From Talpa occidentalis (taxonomy: Eukaryota > Chordata > Mammalia > Eulipotyphla > Talpidae), in assembly GCF_014898055.3 (NCBI RefSeq), contig NW_023600993.1, positions 20,054,850 through 20,118,849 on the forward strand: a DNA stretch of 64,000 nucleotides, written 5' to 3'. Positions 41,201 through 56,200 of this stretch are shown piece after piece; positions within the stretch are counted from its first letter, which is position 1, and the number at the start of each line of letters is the position of its first letter. A program made the translations under genes and the position numbers. Under the pieces are notes generated by a model. The model was not told the origin of the DNA. It saw nothing but the letters and a program-made list of their open reading frames with translations, and did no database searches.

Positions 41201-44200
41201 ATTTTTGATAACACACAGCAGCACATAGCCAGGTTATGAAGAATAACTAAACTGGCTCTCATTTATCCACTACCCAACTTAAGTGCCAGAATAAAACCAA
41301 ATCTTTTCATCCAACTGTGATCCCTTCTGTAGCTTCTTCCTCAATTCCTAAGTCCCACCAAGTCAGCTCTCTTCATTTCACAGACGAGTTATGATTTCCT
41401 TTATTTGCAAAAGAGAGTAGGAACAAAGCAAAAAATATACTAGCCTGAGTTTCCAAAAGTCTTGAAAATTAAGACACTTGCAATTTTCCATAGTTAATAC
41501 ACACTCTCTAAACCTGACATAACAGGTGTGTTTACAAAACAAATAAGATGGTTCCTCCTCTCAACAAGTTCCAAGAGGGTGCCCATAGGGACTCTGCAGC
41601 ACCTCATATCTTAGTGCACACTAAAAGCAGGTGCTTTCTGAAAAACCTTCCAGGCAAGTCCAGTACTAGCCAATAGAAATATAATGCAGACCACAAGCAG
41701 ATGCTTAAATTTTGGGGTAGTTACATTAAAAAAGTAGAAAAGGGGTGAAATTAATTTTAATAATGTTTTATTTAACTGACATTTATCCAAAATACTATCA
41801 TTTCTAAATATATACTAATGTAAAAATTAATGAGATGGTTTACAATTCAGTTTATATTTAAATAAAACAATGAAATTAAAAATGCAGTTCCTCTGTCCAA
41901 CTAGCTACTCAAGAATCTAACATGTGGCCAGGGCCTCTGTATTCCATAGCAGGCCCTTCCCCTTCTTTAGAGGGTGCTGCCCCCTGTCTTCATAGACAAG
42001 ACTGAGGTCAACAGTCGCCCACGTTGCTGCTGAATCTGCAACAACTTAGGGACCCCACTGTTTTAAATTTAACTTCTGGAAATCTTTTATTCATGAGTGC
42101 GTGGAGGCTCTTGACAGCTGGTAACCACTCATGGGTTGAATGAACTAGATTTCTATTACAGTTGTCCTGAAAAATCCAAAATTTCAAACATTTTTACATA
42201 TAAAAAAACATGCTAGTGGTAGATGTGAAAGGGACTGTCCTGGAGATATGGAGTTACTGCTAACTTTGCTACTCCTTAAAAATAATTAAAACTCCTCTTT
42301 AATAAACTTTCAGAAATCTTTAAAAAATAGCCATCACACATTCATTCATTCATTCACTAAATATTTATCAAGTGCCTGCCATGTGTAGGCACTGTACACA
42401 CAGTGGACATGAGATGGTGAAGAGAAACAGACCCACAAGTCTTGAAACATACAAGATTGCATGGGTATAGCAGAGAAACTGTTAATTCCTCTGAAAAATG
42501 TATCATGACTCTAAGGAAACATGTTCCTCTGAAATTGCAAAATAGAACAGACTCATTGTAACTAGAAATGGCAACTTTGGACTAGCCAATTTTTGGATCC
42601 ACAGGTGGACAAAGATTTTTAATTAGGCAGAGCCTTGGGGAAGTCTGTTTCTAATTGAACCAGATTGAACATTTATATCCAATAGAACATGATGGCTATA
42701 GAGGATGGTTTGTTATGACAGAGCAGGCTGGAAAATAGACAGAAATGGCATGACACAAAGAGAACATTTCAGAAATGTTTTCTGATTAAGAAAAAGTCTT
42801 AACATAATGAAGCTGTGTCCTCTGATAGTTTTGAAAAGAGCACTGACCAATAGCACTTCAGATTGATAAAACAGAATTTCAGCAAAATGGAAGATTTTAA
42901 AGCACTCTGAGAGGTCTTTAGACCTCTTTAGCCAAAACAGAAACTAAAGTGCAGAATATGGGGCCTCCCCTGATGGCGGTTGAGCACCATACTGTGAAGC
43001 TGTCCGCAGCCTCTGCAGAGCCAGTTCGATCCCTGGCTGCTGGAGAGGGTCCGACATGGCGCGGCAGACCTCTCTTGTCGTGCCCGCTGCTCCTCTCAGC
43101 AGCGTATTTCATCAGTCTGCCTGTTCTGTTCCCTGCTCTGTCTCTGGTGAATCCTCTCACCCTCCCACACATCTGGCCTATACCCCAGTTCTTGTATAAA
43201 AATAAATAAAGAAATCTTTAAAAAAAATAAAGTGCAGAATATGACTGTCAGCTACAACTTCCACCCCAAATCACTAACAGGTAGAGATTGGCAGTATTAA
43301 CTTTTCAACTTTTCATAGAATTAATTCAAGTGTCGGGCACATTATTTTCTTCTGCAAGGTTCTGACAGGTCCTGAGATTACAAAAGGAGCCCTATGCTCA
43401 TATGTGTGGTGCTGGATGGTCACAAACATCCCCAATCATCTTTATAAACAGACTAGAGCCAGGCACACAACCTTCAATACAATTATGCATACATGAATCT
43501 ATGAAAGGAATTGTGAACCACAGGTATCGCTAATACCGCAAACACCCAATGTTTCAAACCAGCCTGCCAACCCTACCCTGTTACCTTAGCAACAGGATGC
43601 AAGCAGGCATGGATAAATCTTGTTGCCTCAGCAACAAGATCTTAAAAAAATAAAATAGGTCTTATGTTATGTCTATTGCAAAGGCTGTAGGATAAAGTCA
43701 GAAGGTGAGATTTCGGTCTTATTGCAATGAGAGATATGGAATCTGTGCTAAGATAACAGTCATTCATCTAGATGAACAAGTATTTGTGGACTGGTATCTA
43801 CATGGAATACACTGTGCCCTGGGTAATGACAGGATGGACCAAGTCTTGTATCTGCCAGCACATATGAGTAATATTAACTGAATGAATGAACAAAATGATA
43901 TTTCAAAGGTTTTAATACAATGCCCAAAGCTTCCCTGAGTGAATATGATAGAGTTAGAAACCCCTGTGTGAATGATCAAATTCTACTATAAACAGGATGA
44001 TTTATTTGAAGTTGAAATAAAATGTTATGACTCAATGAATTAGATCCATCTATCTGTCTGTCCATCTGTCTATCTATCAACCTATCTATCTATCTATCAA
44101 ATTACATGAGACTATAAAAACCAGACAGAAACTGGTAAGAGTCAAGCCCATTCTTAATTTTTTTCCTAGCAAGTAGTAATAGAGACAGAGATTTTAGATC

Positions 44201-47200
44201 ACTTAGGTCACTAAAATGATTAAAGTAGGAAATTTCAAAGAAACTACTAATTATTGAATTATAATTACTTTTTTCTTGACATAGATATTAACCCAGTTTT
44301 TGGCTAACTCTGCTAATGTGCAAAAAACATCATCAAACATTAACAATAGGATATTTATTTCATATGAGTATTTCAAAGTAGGGAATATTTTATGAGAGTT
44401 TGATAATGAAGAGGAAATTCTATTTTCTCTCTTATTCCTTATCATTAAGAGATGTACACACAAAAATAAAAGATGATTTCCACAAAGACCATCATTCACC
44501 TTAATCCCCCTCAATATACACGTGGAGTTTAAATCTCTCAAACTGGGATTGTGAAAATGGTACAACCACTCTGGAAAACAGTTGGGCAGTATCTTAGTTA
44601 AGTATACAACTACTGTATGATCCAGCCATTTCACTTCTAGCATTTACCCAAGAGAAAAAAAAAAAAAACATGTGTCTGGGCCTCCCTGTGGCACAGGGAG
44701 TTGAGAGTAGTGCTGTGAAGCTGTCTGCAGCCTTTGCAGCACTGGTTTGATTCCCGGCCAGCCAGGGAGATTCCCACTTGGCGCAGCAGACTTCTCCTGT
44801 CACGCCCACTGCTCCCCTCAGCAGTGTATTTTGGTCGTCTGCCTATTCTGCTCCCCACACTGTCTCTCGTGAATCCTCTCACCCTCCCGTGCCTCTGGCC
44901 TGTACCCCAGGCTCTTGTATAAAAATGAAAATTTTTTTTAAAAAAGTGTCTTTACAAAGACACAAATGTTTATCACACTTGCATTTGTAATAGCCAAATA
45001 CTAGAATTCAAAGGTCCACTAACAGATGAATGGATAAACAAATTGATATATATTCAGACAGTGGAATACTATCTAACAATAAAAAAATTGAACTATAGCT
45101 ATATAAAACAATATACATGGATCTTGAAATAATTATGCTCACTAAAAGAAGCCAGACAAGTAGTATATGTGATATATGATATGATTTACACAAAATTATA
45201 AAATGCAGACAAATTTATAGCACAAGTAGATTAATGATTGCCTGGGATAGGAGTGAGGAACACACGTGGGCACAGGACATATTTAGATGGTTATGTTCAC
45301 TATTTTAGTTGTGATTTCACAAGGATATCTCTATTCACAACATATCAAACTATGCACTTGAAATATTTACAGTTTATTTTATGTGAATTATATCTTATTG
45401 AAACTGTTGAAACAAAATATCTTCTCATGTTCTCATTCAAGAGTTATTTATGTAGACCATCACATGGTCTGTGTGCGTTCATTAAAGGCAGTATATAAAA
45501 AATGCCCATTAAGCTAATTTCTGTCTGCCTTTTTTTACTTAATAGGTAGAACTTAAGTATAAGTCAGATCCCACAGTAACTCTAGGTCTAAGACATAGAC
45601 ATAAATCTATTTCTTCAGGAGAACTAGCTAGTTATCTCTCAACAGAGTATGAGTGATCACAGTTAAAGGAGTCACTTGTGAACATTTAGATTAATAAACA
45701 TCTACAGCATAATTCCTAGTGATACTTTTTTTTAAAACATGTAGTTTTTTTTTTTTTTAAAGATTTATTTATTTTTATACAAGAACTGGGATACAAGTCA
45801 GAGGCGTGGGAGGGTGAGCAGATTCAGCAGAGACAGAGCCGGGAGCAGAACAGGCAGACCGACTGAAATACACTGCTGAGGGGAGCAGTGGGTGTGACAA
45901 GAGAGGTCTGCTGCGCCATGTGGGAATCTCCCTAGCCGGCCGGGAATCAAACCCACACTGCAGAGGCTGCGGACAGCTTCACAGAGCTCTGCTCAACCTG
46001 CTGTGCCACCAGGGAGGCCCCCTTAGTGAGACTTTTTTATAGATTTTCCACTTAAATGCGAAGGACAAAGATATAAATCAAGTGTATTCTGGCAAACCAA
46101 GGGCCTAATAAGAAGCAAATTATGCTAAGTGAATATGTCTGCAGTGAGAATGATCTGCTCAGTGTTAGGAAATGTGGATGAAATGGAAGTTCCCTATTGT
46201 GTTCTTCTGGGATGTGGGAATTCCGGTGACGTGGCATCCAGCTGGGGGAGATTTGTTGTCTAGAGATTCCCCTCTGCTATGTGAATGACTGCCCTTTCCA
46301 GAAGCTGAGGAAGGGAGCTCTGTCTCTCCACTTACCTGGTATGTCAGCTTCGAGTTTAGAGTCCAGGAGTTTTGGTGATTTGGGGGTGCTGGACTGGGAA
46401 TGGGGAAGAACTTGGCCAGACTTGGATCTCTAAGAGTTGGGGACTAGCTCTTTTTTGATCTTATTATTAATTATATTCCTAAAAAAAGTTTCATCTTATG
46501 ATGGCTGGTAGGTACTTTCTAGAACAAATTTCATGTTTCCTTTTACCAGCCTTGAGACTTTACTACTTCTGCGAAGTCAGGAGCTGCCCTCCTGAGTTTT
46601 GCTTGCTCATGTTTTACCCATTGGGCTGGAACATTTGTCCAAGAAAGTCTATTTCAAATTAATGAGGAGGTACTCTGACTCCTCAGCAGGCAATACGCTT
46701 AAATCTAGTATCTAATATCTGAGCTGACCAAAGTTGAGAATTTATGGTTAAATTTTCTCTGTGCACTATTTAGCAGGGGGCAAGTCTGGATTCTAAACTC
46801 TGGAAGCCTTGCTCAGATCAAGCATGTATTTTCCCTGTGGCGTTTTCTCATTGGGACCAACTCCCTTGTTTTGTTGTTATTGTTATTGTTGCTTTCTTAA
46901 CAAAGAAGAGCTAATTAGTGTCACCAAGGGGAGAGTTGTTCAGGATCTCATTGTAACTGTTCTTACCATTTAATATTACCATTTAATATATGGCATAGAA
47001 TAGCTAAAAATCTCTACATACTTCATTTTCAATTTCATTTCTATCACCTGCTGGCTGGGTGACTGGGATGAGGTGCACATTTGCCACTAATACCCCAGGG
47101 ATTTGGACAAACAAGATGCAGGGAGCCAGGAGTCCATGTGACCTCATCCAGCACCACTGCCCTTCCCTGCATGGGCCCTCAAGTCCAGAGAAGCTAACTA

Positions 47201-50200
47201 ATGGGAGATTGAAAAGCTAGGGGGAAAAAAGATAGAATAAAACCCAAGTAGAGCTTAGCACTCTTTCTAGTGTGCTTAGTAAACTATATAATCAGTTCAG
47301 AGAAAGTGTACTCCAACAGCCTCTGTTACCACATGCCCATGATAACTTCTGGCTATCATTTTTCAATCTGGCTGCCCATAACTCAGTTTGTAGAGTCTAA
47401 AGATCTTTCCAGAAGCTTAACGTGTACATACCTTGTTTGGGATTGTCGTTCTCCTCCCGAAGCACTAAAACTTCTCTTTAAAATGCCTGAAACAAGAATA
47501 TAAAAATAACTGCACTCTTCTACTTCAAATCTTAAATTTATTTGTTTAAAAAAATCACTGCATTCAATTATCTGAATTATTACCGGTGTATGTACTACAA
47601 AGGCTGTCTTCACTTCTGAAAACATCAGTTAAAATGTAATGGTGCAAATTAGTAGTTCCTTGACAGGTTTGTTTAAGGGTCTTTTTCCAAAGAAAGGGTG
47701 CTAAACAAAGAAACTCCATTATTAATAGTTAACAACATACAATAAAATATCTACAGCATACGCATCCTAAGGCCTTTGCCAAGATAGCTACAAGCCACTA
47801 CGTGCCAACTCAAGGTCCAACTTTCCTTCTTTGCTTTCCCACGGGCCCTCCCCACCATTGTTAGCCGGAATATATAACACTGAGTTCATTTCAAAACAAC
47901 CATAAACTGCTACTAGAATTTGCTGTGTATGTTTATGTGCATGGCTATTTTTCCTGTGTAATGTTCATGCTTTCCCAGTCACAAAGAAGAGCTTTTTACC
48001 TAGCAACAGGAATTTACCAGAAAAACAGAGTAGAGTGTTGGAAATTGGGATTGTCCCAGAAAATCTGGAGCAGTTGGTCACCATGTTGATGGCACAAATA
48101 AGTATGGAAAGGAACCAAGAATGCAGTTAAATCCTTAGGGTTCTATTGTGATCCTTGGAGAGATGATTTTAAACCTTCCTTTATGAGATTTTGATAAAAT
48201 AGTCATTGGTGAGAAGGAATTATTTACAGTTAATTTATGTCAGAGTTTTTCTGTCTCTTCTATTCAATATTCCATTAACTTACTCTTTCAAAAGAATTAC
48301 TCTTTTCTCACCATTTCCTATTTTAAGTTCTCTTTCAGTTTCAGATTCATTAGTGAATTGAATCCTATCTTTATAATCTTTAAATTTTATCTATATATTT
48401 TTTTCTTTTCTTTCTCACACTTCAGTGTAATTATTTTCAATACTGTTTCTAATATAGAGTCAAGATACACATGTGGACTAAATTTATACATCTTTGTACA
48501 TCATACCGTTTCACAGTTAAAAACAATGAACATATTTATTTTACTTTAGTGCTTTAAATACAGGACATCCCTTTACATGAATGTAAATGCAAGTGTTCAT
48601 AACTTAGTCTACACTGATCCTCATTTCTCCTGCAAGTTCTAATCCCTAGTCAACAGAAGTGTACTGGTCACTTCCTTTTTGAGCTATTGAGTCTGTGTCC
48701 ATTTCCCAGTTAGAACCTGCCTTGCTGGTAGAAATAATGAAACTTCATTTGACAGCTGAGGCAAGGGACAAAAGCAGTGCTTGCTGGTTGGCCTTTGGGC
48801 TCTCAGAGTGAGGGACACACCCATCTCCACAAACTTTGTCCCTGGAAAACCAACCATGGGCTATGCCCAGGATGACTTTTTCTTGACTGGAGTATGAGTT
48901 CCAAACCACACCCTGCTGAACCCCACAAACAGGGAAAGAAAGCTTACTGAAAGTTGACTCTTTCAGAGGGCTTGAACTGGAGCTGCTGCAGTTATCTGAA
49001 ATGTCCAATTCGTCATCCAGCTCTGAATATATATCTGGGCAATCACAAAAAAAGTAAAAGTAAAAAGCAGGTGAACCTTGGAACAGAAAGGAGTCAGAAG
49101 TGCACTCATGCTGACTCATGAGTGCTCATGCCCCCAGGAGTACCTTTCTCAATGTTTTCCAGGTTGAAGTTATCATCCGACAGGATTTCCTCACAGGCCC
49201 TGTCTTCGTCCTTACCACAGGGGGCCTGGAAGCCTTCCGGAGGCAGCTCTGCACTTTCTGAGAGTTCGCTCTTCAAGCTGGCAGCGCCACTGCTGCTACT
49301 ACTCAAGCTTGCCTTCTCAAAGGTCTCCTGGAAGGAGAAATTCCACTTTTAGTAACCTCTCCTTCCTCCCCTCCTTCTGCAGGATCCAAAGCTTGTTAGA
49401 ACATACATCCTAAAGTTTGAATTATCATTAAAAATAGTTTGTGCTGAAATAACACCAGCAGTTCCACCTATACATCTGCTATCAAATTCATTCAGCTCTT
49501 AACTACCAAAAAAAAAAAAAAATGAATCAAGGAGATCTGTAAGCTACTATTGGACAACAAATGAATGAATGTGGCAAGATAATCAGTACAAAGACCCAAA
49601 CAAAGTTATCATGGGCATGGGGTAACTAAGTCATCTGGCCAAAGAACCCGTGGCATAAGGAATAGCTCTGCATCCATTAAACTAAGATGCCTCTTCCTTA
49701 AGCTATTTTTAAAACATTGGCTGTCAATCTTCTCAGTCTCACTGTGATAAATAAGGCTTAGTTCATTCAAATCTCATGGGCAATCAGTAGCACTCTGCCA
49801 GGCCACAGAAAAAGGGAAGTGGAGTCCCCCTGAAAAGTGAAGAGCAGCAGAAAAAGGGACATTCAAACCACATGGGAGCCCACACCTCTGCTCTTCCTCA
49901 TCAGTCTCTTAAGCCAAGAGGTTCATATCTCCCGCTCCTTTCCTTGCTAATTGAAATGTGTTCTTCTATTCTCGTAAGATGAGTTCCCCCCACTAAGTTC
50001 ATATTGTGGTTATCTGCATTTGGCTTGAGTTGGAAGATAGCATCTTGAAGAACCAAACCAAATCTAACAAATAGCCAAGACATTTTGTGCACAGCAAACT
50101 GTCCAACCAATTTTTGCTTATTATCTCTTTTCCTGAGAATTTATTCAATGTTCCTTCCTCAAAGTTTCACAAAGATGCTGGAGCTCTTTCTTGCTCTGTT

Positions 50201-53200
50201 GGTGCTAACATTCAGTTGAAGGAAAGTTTTCATTTTCTTTGGTTAGTCCTCTAGCCAATGCTCAAAATCTTCCTGCTCATGGCTCAGAACTGTTCATTCC
50301 TGTTTCTTGGGCTCACCCTGGTCTATTAACTTAGAACTGGTGGTGGGAAATATTTTGGATACTCTCTGGCAGCGCAAATTTATGCTTCTCATAAATTTGA
50401 GACCTGAGACAAGCAGAGGGTCTCCAATACCAGCCTCAGTTTTGCTCATGTGCCTCACATCAAACCTATGAGCTCCATTTAAGACTCAAAACTTGACTGT
50501 AAAATCCCAACCTCTCCCATACCCTCTTTCCTTTCTGCTCTAATGTACAGATCAGTTTTCTCACAACTATCCTCAAATGAAGTCATTACAAATTTTCATA
50601 GATATAAACATTCAGTTTAGGGTTTTCTCCTCTTTATAACTTTTCTTATTCTAAATAAATCACTCCTTGGCCTATTTTAAAGACCATAATTGCCATTGAT
50701 AACCCCGTAGGGCCTACACACACAAAATGTGTCAATGCTATAGAGGTTGGAAAAAAATGAGAGAACTTTTAAGTGAAAATTTTTTATCCTGTTGATACAT
50801 TAGTTGCCAGATTCATCTAGCTCTAAAACTAGCAAAACTTCAGTAACGCTTATGTTTCTCTTGAAAACAGGTGTGGCTATGAAATCAGCAGAAGACCTTT
50901 TTCTTTAAATGAATGAAGAGTACGAAGAAGCTGTGAGTCCCAATGTAGGCGAGTCTGGACTTGAGGGGGTTTGACTTGCAACCAATACCCAAGAACTAGT
51001 GGGTTGCAAACCAACAGTCCCTTGCACCTGCCCAAATTGCTCCACAGGAAATTGGGTATTTGCTTAAATTCTGCCAAAGGGGGGACTCACATATTGAGAG
51101 ATGCTTTTTCAGACTCTATAAGCAGGGAAGTAATGAGGAATGTGTAGTTTGTTTTGGTTTTAAAACCTCTGTTTCATAATCTATTATAGAAGATTTGGCT
51201 TCAAAAAATCTATATGCTTCTTGAACTTGTCATAAACCATATGCCACTATAGACACATTTTCCCTGGTGTGATTTCCAGTTTTTTCCTTGTGGAATATTT
51301 GAATAGCCAACCCATTAGCCATCTCACACTTTGAAAAACTGGGGCCTATTTTAGTCCCTTTTAACTCCCTTGGTCCCTTGTACATAGCAAATGCTCACAT
51401 GATGAGTTCAAAGGGAGAGAAAGAAGGATCAGAAGAGCACGCAAAAACCCTTGCCAGAGGAGTAGGCTTTTAATGCCTGTGTTTCTTATCTTGGGCCCTT
51501 GTCCAGAGCCTACATTGTGATGTTTCTGTAAAAACTGAAGGGACTCTATGGTGATACAACTATGAGTTGGAGTGAATATTTCTCCCTTCTCTGCCTTAGA
51601 AATGACTAGTCCACCAATGACAGATGCCTGGAGGCTTGGCCAGAGGCAAAAGATGGCTGAGGTCTGAGAATTGAGGCCAGGAAGATGTTTTTAAAAGTTA
51701 CTTTCAGTAAGTACATAAACCTATTAAAAAGATTTGAGAGAGTGTGTGTCTGTGCATGCACGCACATTGGGGAGCACGGGTGGGGGGGCGGTGGGCATTG
51801 GGAGGTAAGTATAGCCTTGAGGGACAGAATTTGGCTGCTGTTAACTTTTTTACTTTCCAAATGGAAATTAATTACCCAGGATTTTTCTAGGAGTAGGAAA
51901 GAAAGTGAATAAGATTTTCTTGGCCTCTGTTTCGCCTAGGAACGGATGGACACATTCTATGTATCAATATGGAAGCAAGGAGAAGACAATGCAAATCACA
52001 CAATAAAATTATCACTGCTATGGAACACATCACCACAACAGGAGACACTTCCTGACACAGAGCTGCCATAGGCACAATTATGTTTAGTTCCATTTTGCTC
52101 ATTATAAAGTAATTTTTTTAACATGTGCAGCAGTTCACAATGCATTTCTAATAGAATAGTAATTCAGCAGTAACCCACTGACATGCCCCATATTCACCAC
52201 GACAGTAAGGAAGGCATTAAAAGAGCCTACTTTATTAAAACTAGTGTAGTTTTTTTTAATTGTCCAGAATATTTGTTTTATAAGGGGAGAAAGAAAAGTA
52301 AGAAATAAATATAAAGTACTTCACCAACTATATCCTGCAGATGCTTTATTTTGGAGCCATAAAAGATGTACTAGCCTTTTGTGTTCAGAAATTTTATAGT
52401 CTGTTTGAGCTATCTTTCTACCCAAGTTTCTTCCATTTGTTTAGTTAATAACCGTGACCTTAAATAATACATAAATTTAAGGTGTGACAGAAATTCATCT
52501 GGCTGAGGTGATCTCTTTTCAGTGACAAACCATGTTCTAGACTTTTCAAAGATGATAGCACAAAGAAAATTCAAAATAGGAGACAGATCATTGACCATAT
52601 ATTATAGCACATAAACTTAGTCCCCAACATTTCAGTTAAAAAAAAAATCAGCCAGTCTAGTCAGATGGTGGAGACAGTCAGGGTGACCCACCCCATAGTT
52701 GAATGGACTGCCCCTTTTAGTGCCTAAGTGAGAGCTTCCCTTTTCAGGATCTCACTCTAGGATGCTTGGCTTTGCCACCAGGGAGGCAGGCTGCTGGAGC
52801 CTGGTCCTTCCCTTCAATAAATGGAAACATTTAGTTCCAAAGTTGTTCGGATGATATCGTTGCCTCATTTCATGTACGAAGTCCTGAATCATTTCCCTCA
52901 TCCATGCTCTCCATATCAAGTTGAAGAACAATATATTCAAATTTAATCAGAAAAACTAGTGCCTAGAGTCTGGAAAATAGCTAAATTTATAAATATTATA
53001 TGTAAAAAAGAAAATGTCCTCTACAAGTCTGAAGGTTGTTGTTTTATTTTGTCTTCTTGAAACTATTCACACAAAATTAAACATTTTGCTTGATCAGATT
53101 AAATGCATATAACTATGATCCAACCCTTATCACGACACTGTCTTAATTTTCAATATAAATTTTCAGCATCAAATTTATCATGCTTGAGGATGTTTCACTG

Positions 53201-56200
53201 CCACCCATATTTAACCTAATGTCCACAAGGAGTTTTCTGTTTTTCCTAATTCAGGCTTTCTGGAACTAATAATACTAATACAGGTGAGAAGAACTATGCC
53301 AAAACCTAAAAGTCTCACTTGTTAAGTGTACATGAGATATGGACTACAGCCACATTTGTTGACCACCATTTTGTTGCAAAGCTGCAGACTAATGAACAAA
53401 AAGAACTGACTATTTATGTTAATATTTCCAAAGACATTTCAAATGAGGCCAGAATCAGGTGATTCCATGTAAGATATATGTATATATATTATGTATCTTA
53501 TATATGTATATATATGTATCTTATATATGTGTATATATGTATCTTACATGGAATTATATATTCAATATGTATATTATATAATATATATGTGTATCTTACA
53601 TGAATTATATATATTATATATAATACACAGAGATTCATCAAGTTTTAAATTTAAGATATTCTAATTTGGATAATGGAAATCCAGCAATGCTGAAGGCATT
53701 AAACCACATGACATTAGACACAGGTGGTATCAATACAGATGAAACATACACATTAGAATCCTACTTACTTTTTCATTTTCAACCCAGAATTATAGAAAGA
53801 AAGACCTACTTCTTGATCCCTCCTTGAACTTGGCAGACAGATTCCAATCTCAAGATCTTTGGATTTGCTGGTCCCTCTGCCATCAATGTTGTGTCTCCAG
53901 ATATGTGCATGCTTTACCTTTTAAATGCATTTAAGTTTCTGCTCAAATCTCATACAAATAGAGAGGCTTTACCGACACCCCTAGTGGAAATACCCTATTT
54001 CCCTATATCCACTGCTTTCTATTCCTATTGCTTTCTATTCCCATGCCTACTAATATTTTGTCTACAGCACTTAAACATTTTTTATTTATCTGTCATTTAT
54101 CTTGCCCCACTAAGACAGTGGGGGCCTTTGACTGTTACATTAATTGCTGTATCACCAGACTAGAACAGTACCCAGGAGGGAGTAGATATTCAGCAAATTT
54201 TGTTGAATATGTAAAATAAAATATTAATTTTTCAAAATGTTACAAAGTTCTTCCCCATGTTGAAACAAAACATTTTAGAACTAATGCTGGAAAAATTGGA
54301 TATTCACATGGAAAAAAATGAAATTCAGTCTCTTCATTATTCTATGCACATTGACAATAGTCCTATAATCATAAGGCATTTTACTAAAAAAAAAAGTATT
54401 TTTACAATCTTAGGACAACAATTCTTTAACAGGATGAAAAAAGCACTAACAAAAACTAAACGAATAAACTGAACTTTAACAAAATATTTTTGGCTCAACA
54501 ACAACAGCAAAAAACGTCAATAAAAATAGTTAAGTTATTGAAAACAGATTTCTATCTGGAATATTTAAAGAATTCCAATAGATCAACAAAAACAGAAAAA
54601 CAATCCAATGAGATCATTGACAAAAGTTTTAAACCAACACACACATGCACAAAATAGTTTTCCACAAACACACAAAAAGATACATAAATGGCCAATAAAG
54701 CACATGTAAAATACTCAGCATCATTGGTTATCAGAAAAATATAAATTAAAATCACAAAGAATGGGGCCTCCCTGGTAGTGCAAGGGTTAAGACATAACCG
54801 ATAAAGCTATTGCAGCCACTGCAGCATGAGTTCAATTCCCGGCCAGGCAGGGAGCAGCCCACATGGCGCAGCAGACCTCTCCTGATTCGCCCACTGCTCC
54901 CCTCAACAGTGTACTTCGGTCAGTCTGCCTGTTCTGTTCCCCACTCTGTCTCTGGTGAATCTTCTCACCCCCTCCCCCACACCTCTGGCCTGTACCCCAG
55001 GTCTTGTATGCATAAATAAATAAATTTTTTAAAAAAAAATAACAGAGACAGTCTTTTGTACTCACTACAAAGGCTAAAATTAAAAAGACTGACAATACCA
55101 AATGTTGGCAAGAATGTGGACAGATTAGAACTCTCATACCTAGCTCCTGAAAGTGTTAAATAATATAATTTTGGAGAAATGTTTAGTAGTTTAATGTTTA
55201 GTAGTTTAGTAGTTTAAAGTTAAATGTTTAGTAGTTTAAAGTTGAACCTATGACCCTGAAATTCTACCCCTAAGTATCGACCTAAGAGAGTTAAACTATA
55301 TTCTTAAGGAGACTTTTAGAAGAAAATTCATAGTCGTTTACTTATAAAACCCCAATCTGGAAATAATGTAAGAATTCATCAATAGGAGAATAAACATTAT
55401 GATATATTCACACAATATTATAGAGTAATATAAACAAATTACTCCTATACATAACAGCATGGATGAAACTCACAGATATTATATTAAGTGACAGAAGCCA
55501 AAAGAGCAGAAACTATTTGATTTATAAAAGTCAAATCATAGGCAAAAATCTTTTATAGGACAGAAAGTATAACAATCCTGCCAACGGGCAGGGAGTTGTA
55601 TAGGAAGGCATAGGAGGGAACTTTCTGACATGATAAAAATGTTCTGAATCTTGTTTTGGGTGAGAGTTATACAGATGTCAAAAGTCCTTGAACTAAGCAT
55701 TTAAAGTTTGTATATTTTATTGCATATAAGAAAGGGTTGCTGGATGATGTGTGAATTGTGTATGTATCTGTGTGGGGGCCTCTCAGTCACCCCTTTATTT
55801 TCTTAAACTACAATGAGAATAGAAACAAACACATGGCATGATTTTTCCTGATACTTCTTTCACTGCATCATTACTTGTTGCATTTTTAAAGCCTTGAGGG
55901 AAATTCAGCCAACAATTAACCAGACAATAAAAGCAAAGATGTTTCCCCAAAATGCTGCCATTTTAAAATACATCATTTTCTACATGGCTTAATTTAATCT
56001 CTTAGCAGTGGATTGCAGACACACGCCTTAGTAGCATGCTCAGCAGTTGCAAATGACATATGGTATAATAAAAATAGCACAACTCAGATAAATAAATAGC
56101 ACAATATTTTTTAAAAATCAGCATGAAGAAAATAGGAATTAGGTATTTGCATCACTGTGCCATGCTTAAATGGCCAACTTGAAAGATATTTGAGAAATAA

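Larger units (their letters stand above)
54250..55750 (+). mobile_element. Old LINE-1 fragment, interrupted by SINE copy 7
   Basis: Degraded ORF2 landmarks: ggaaaaattggatattcaca, aaatggccaataaagcacat, then after the SINE accaaatgttggcaagaatg, ctggaaataatgtaagaatt and ggatgaaactcacagatatt. The SINE lies inside, so the LINE-1 predates it. A local duplication of tgtttagtagtttaaagtt at 55181-55244 lies within it. Confidence 0.85.

Noticed and set aside
42961..43035. Functional tRNA gene
   Set aside because: Pol III box-like elements are present, but they belong to a repeated SINE with a 200-bp non-tRNA body and no intact cloverleaf.
42949..43209. ORFs overlapping the SINE copies (here and at 7450, 27440, 28940, 44637, 54810, 56614)
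   Set aside because: They are translations of the same tRNA-derived SINE body and share near-identical peptides in unrelated places.
48745..48947. Read-on of the NEK10 exon at 48948 as coding
   Set aside because: Sequence past the gtaagc donor does not resemble NEK10, whereas splicing to 47486 gives the known serine motif in frame.
52765..52790. A further SINE end (gccaccagggaggc)
   Set aside because: Only about 14 bases match and no SINE body, tail or duplication adjoins.
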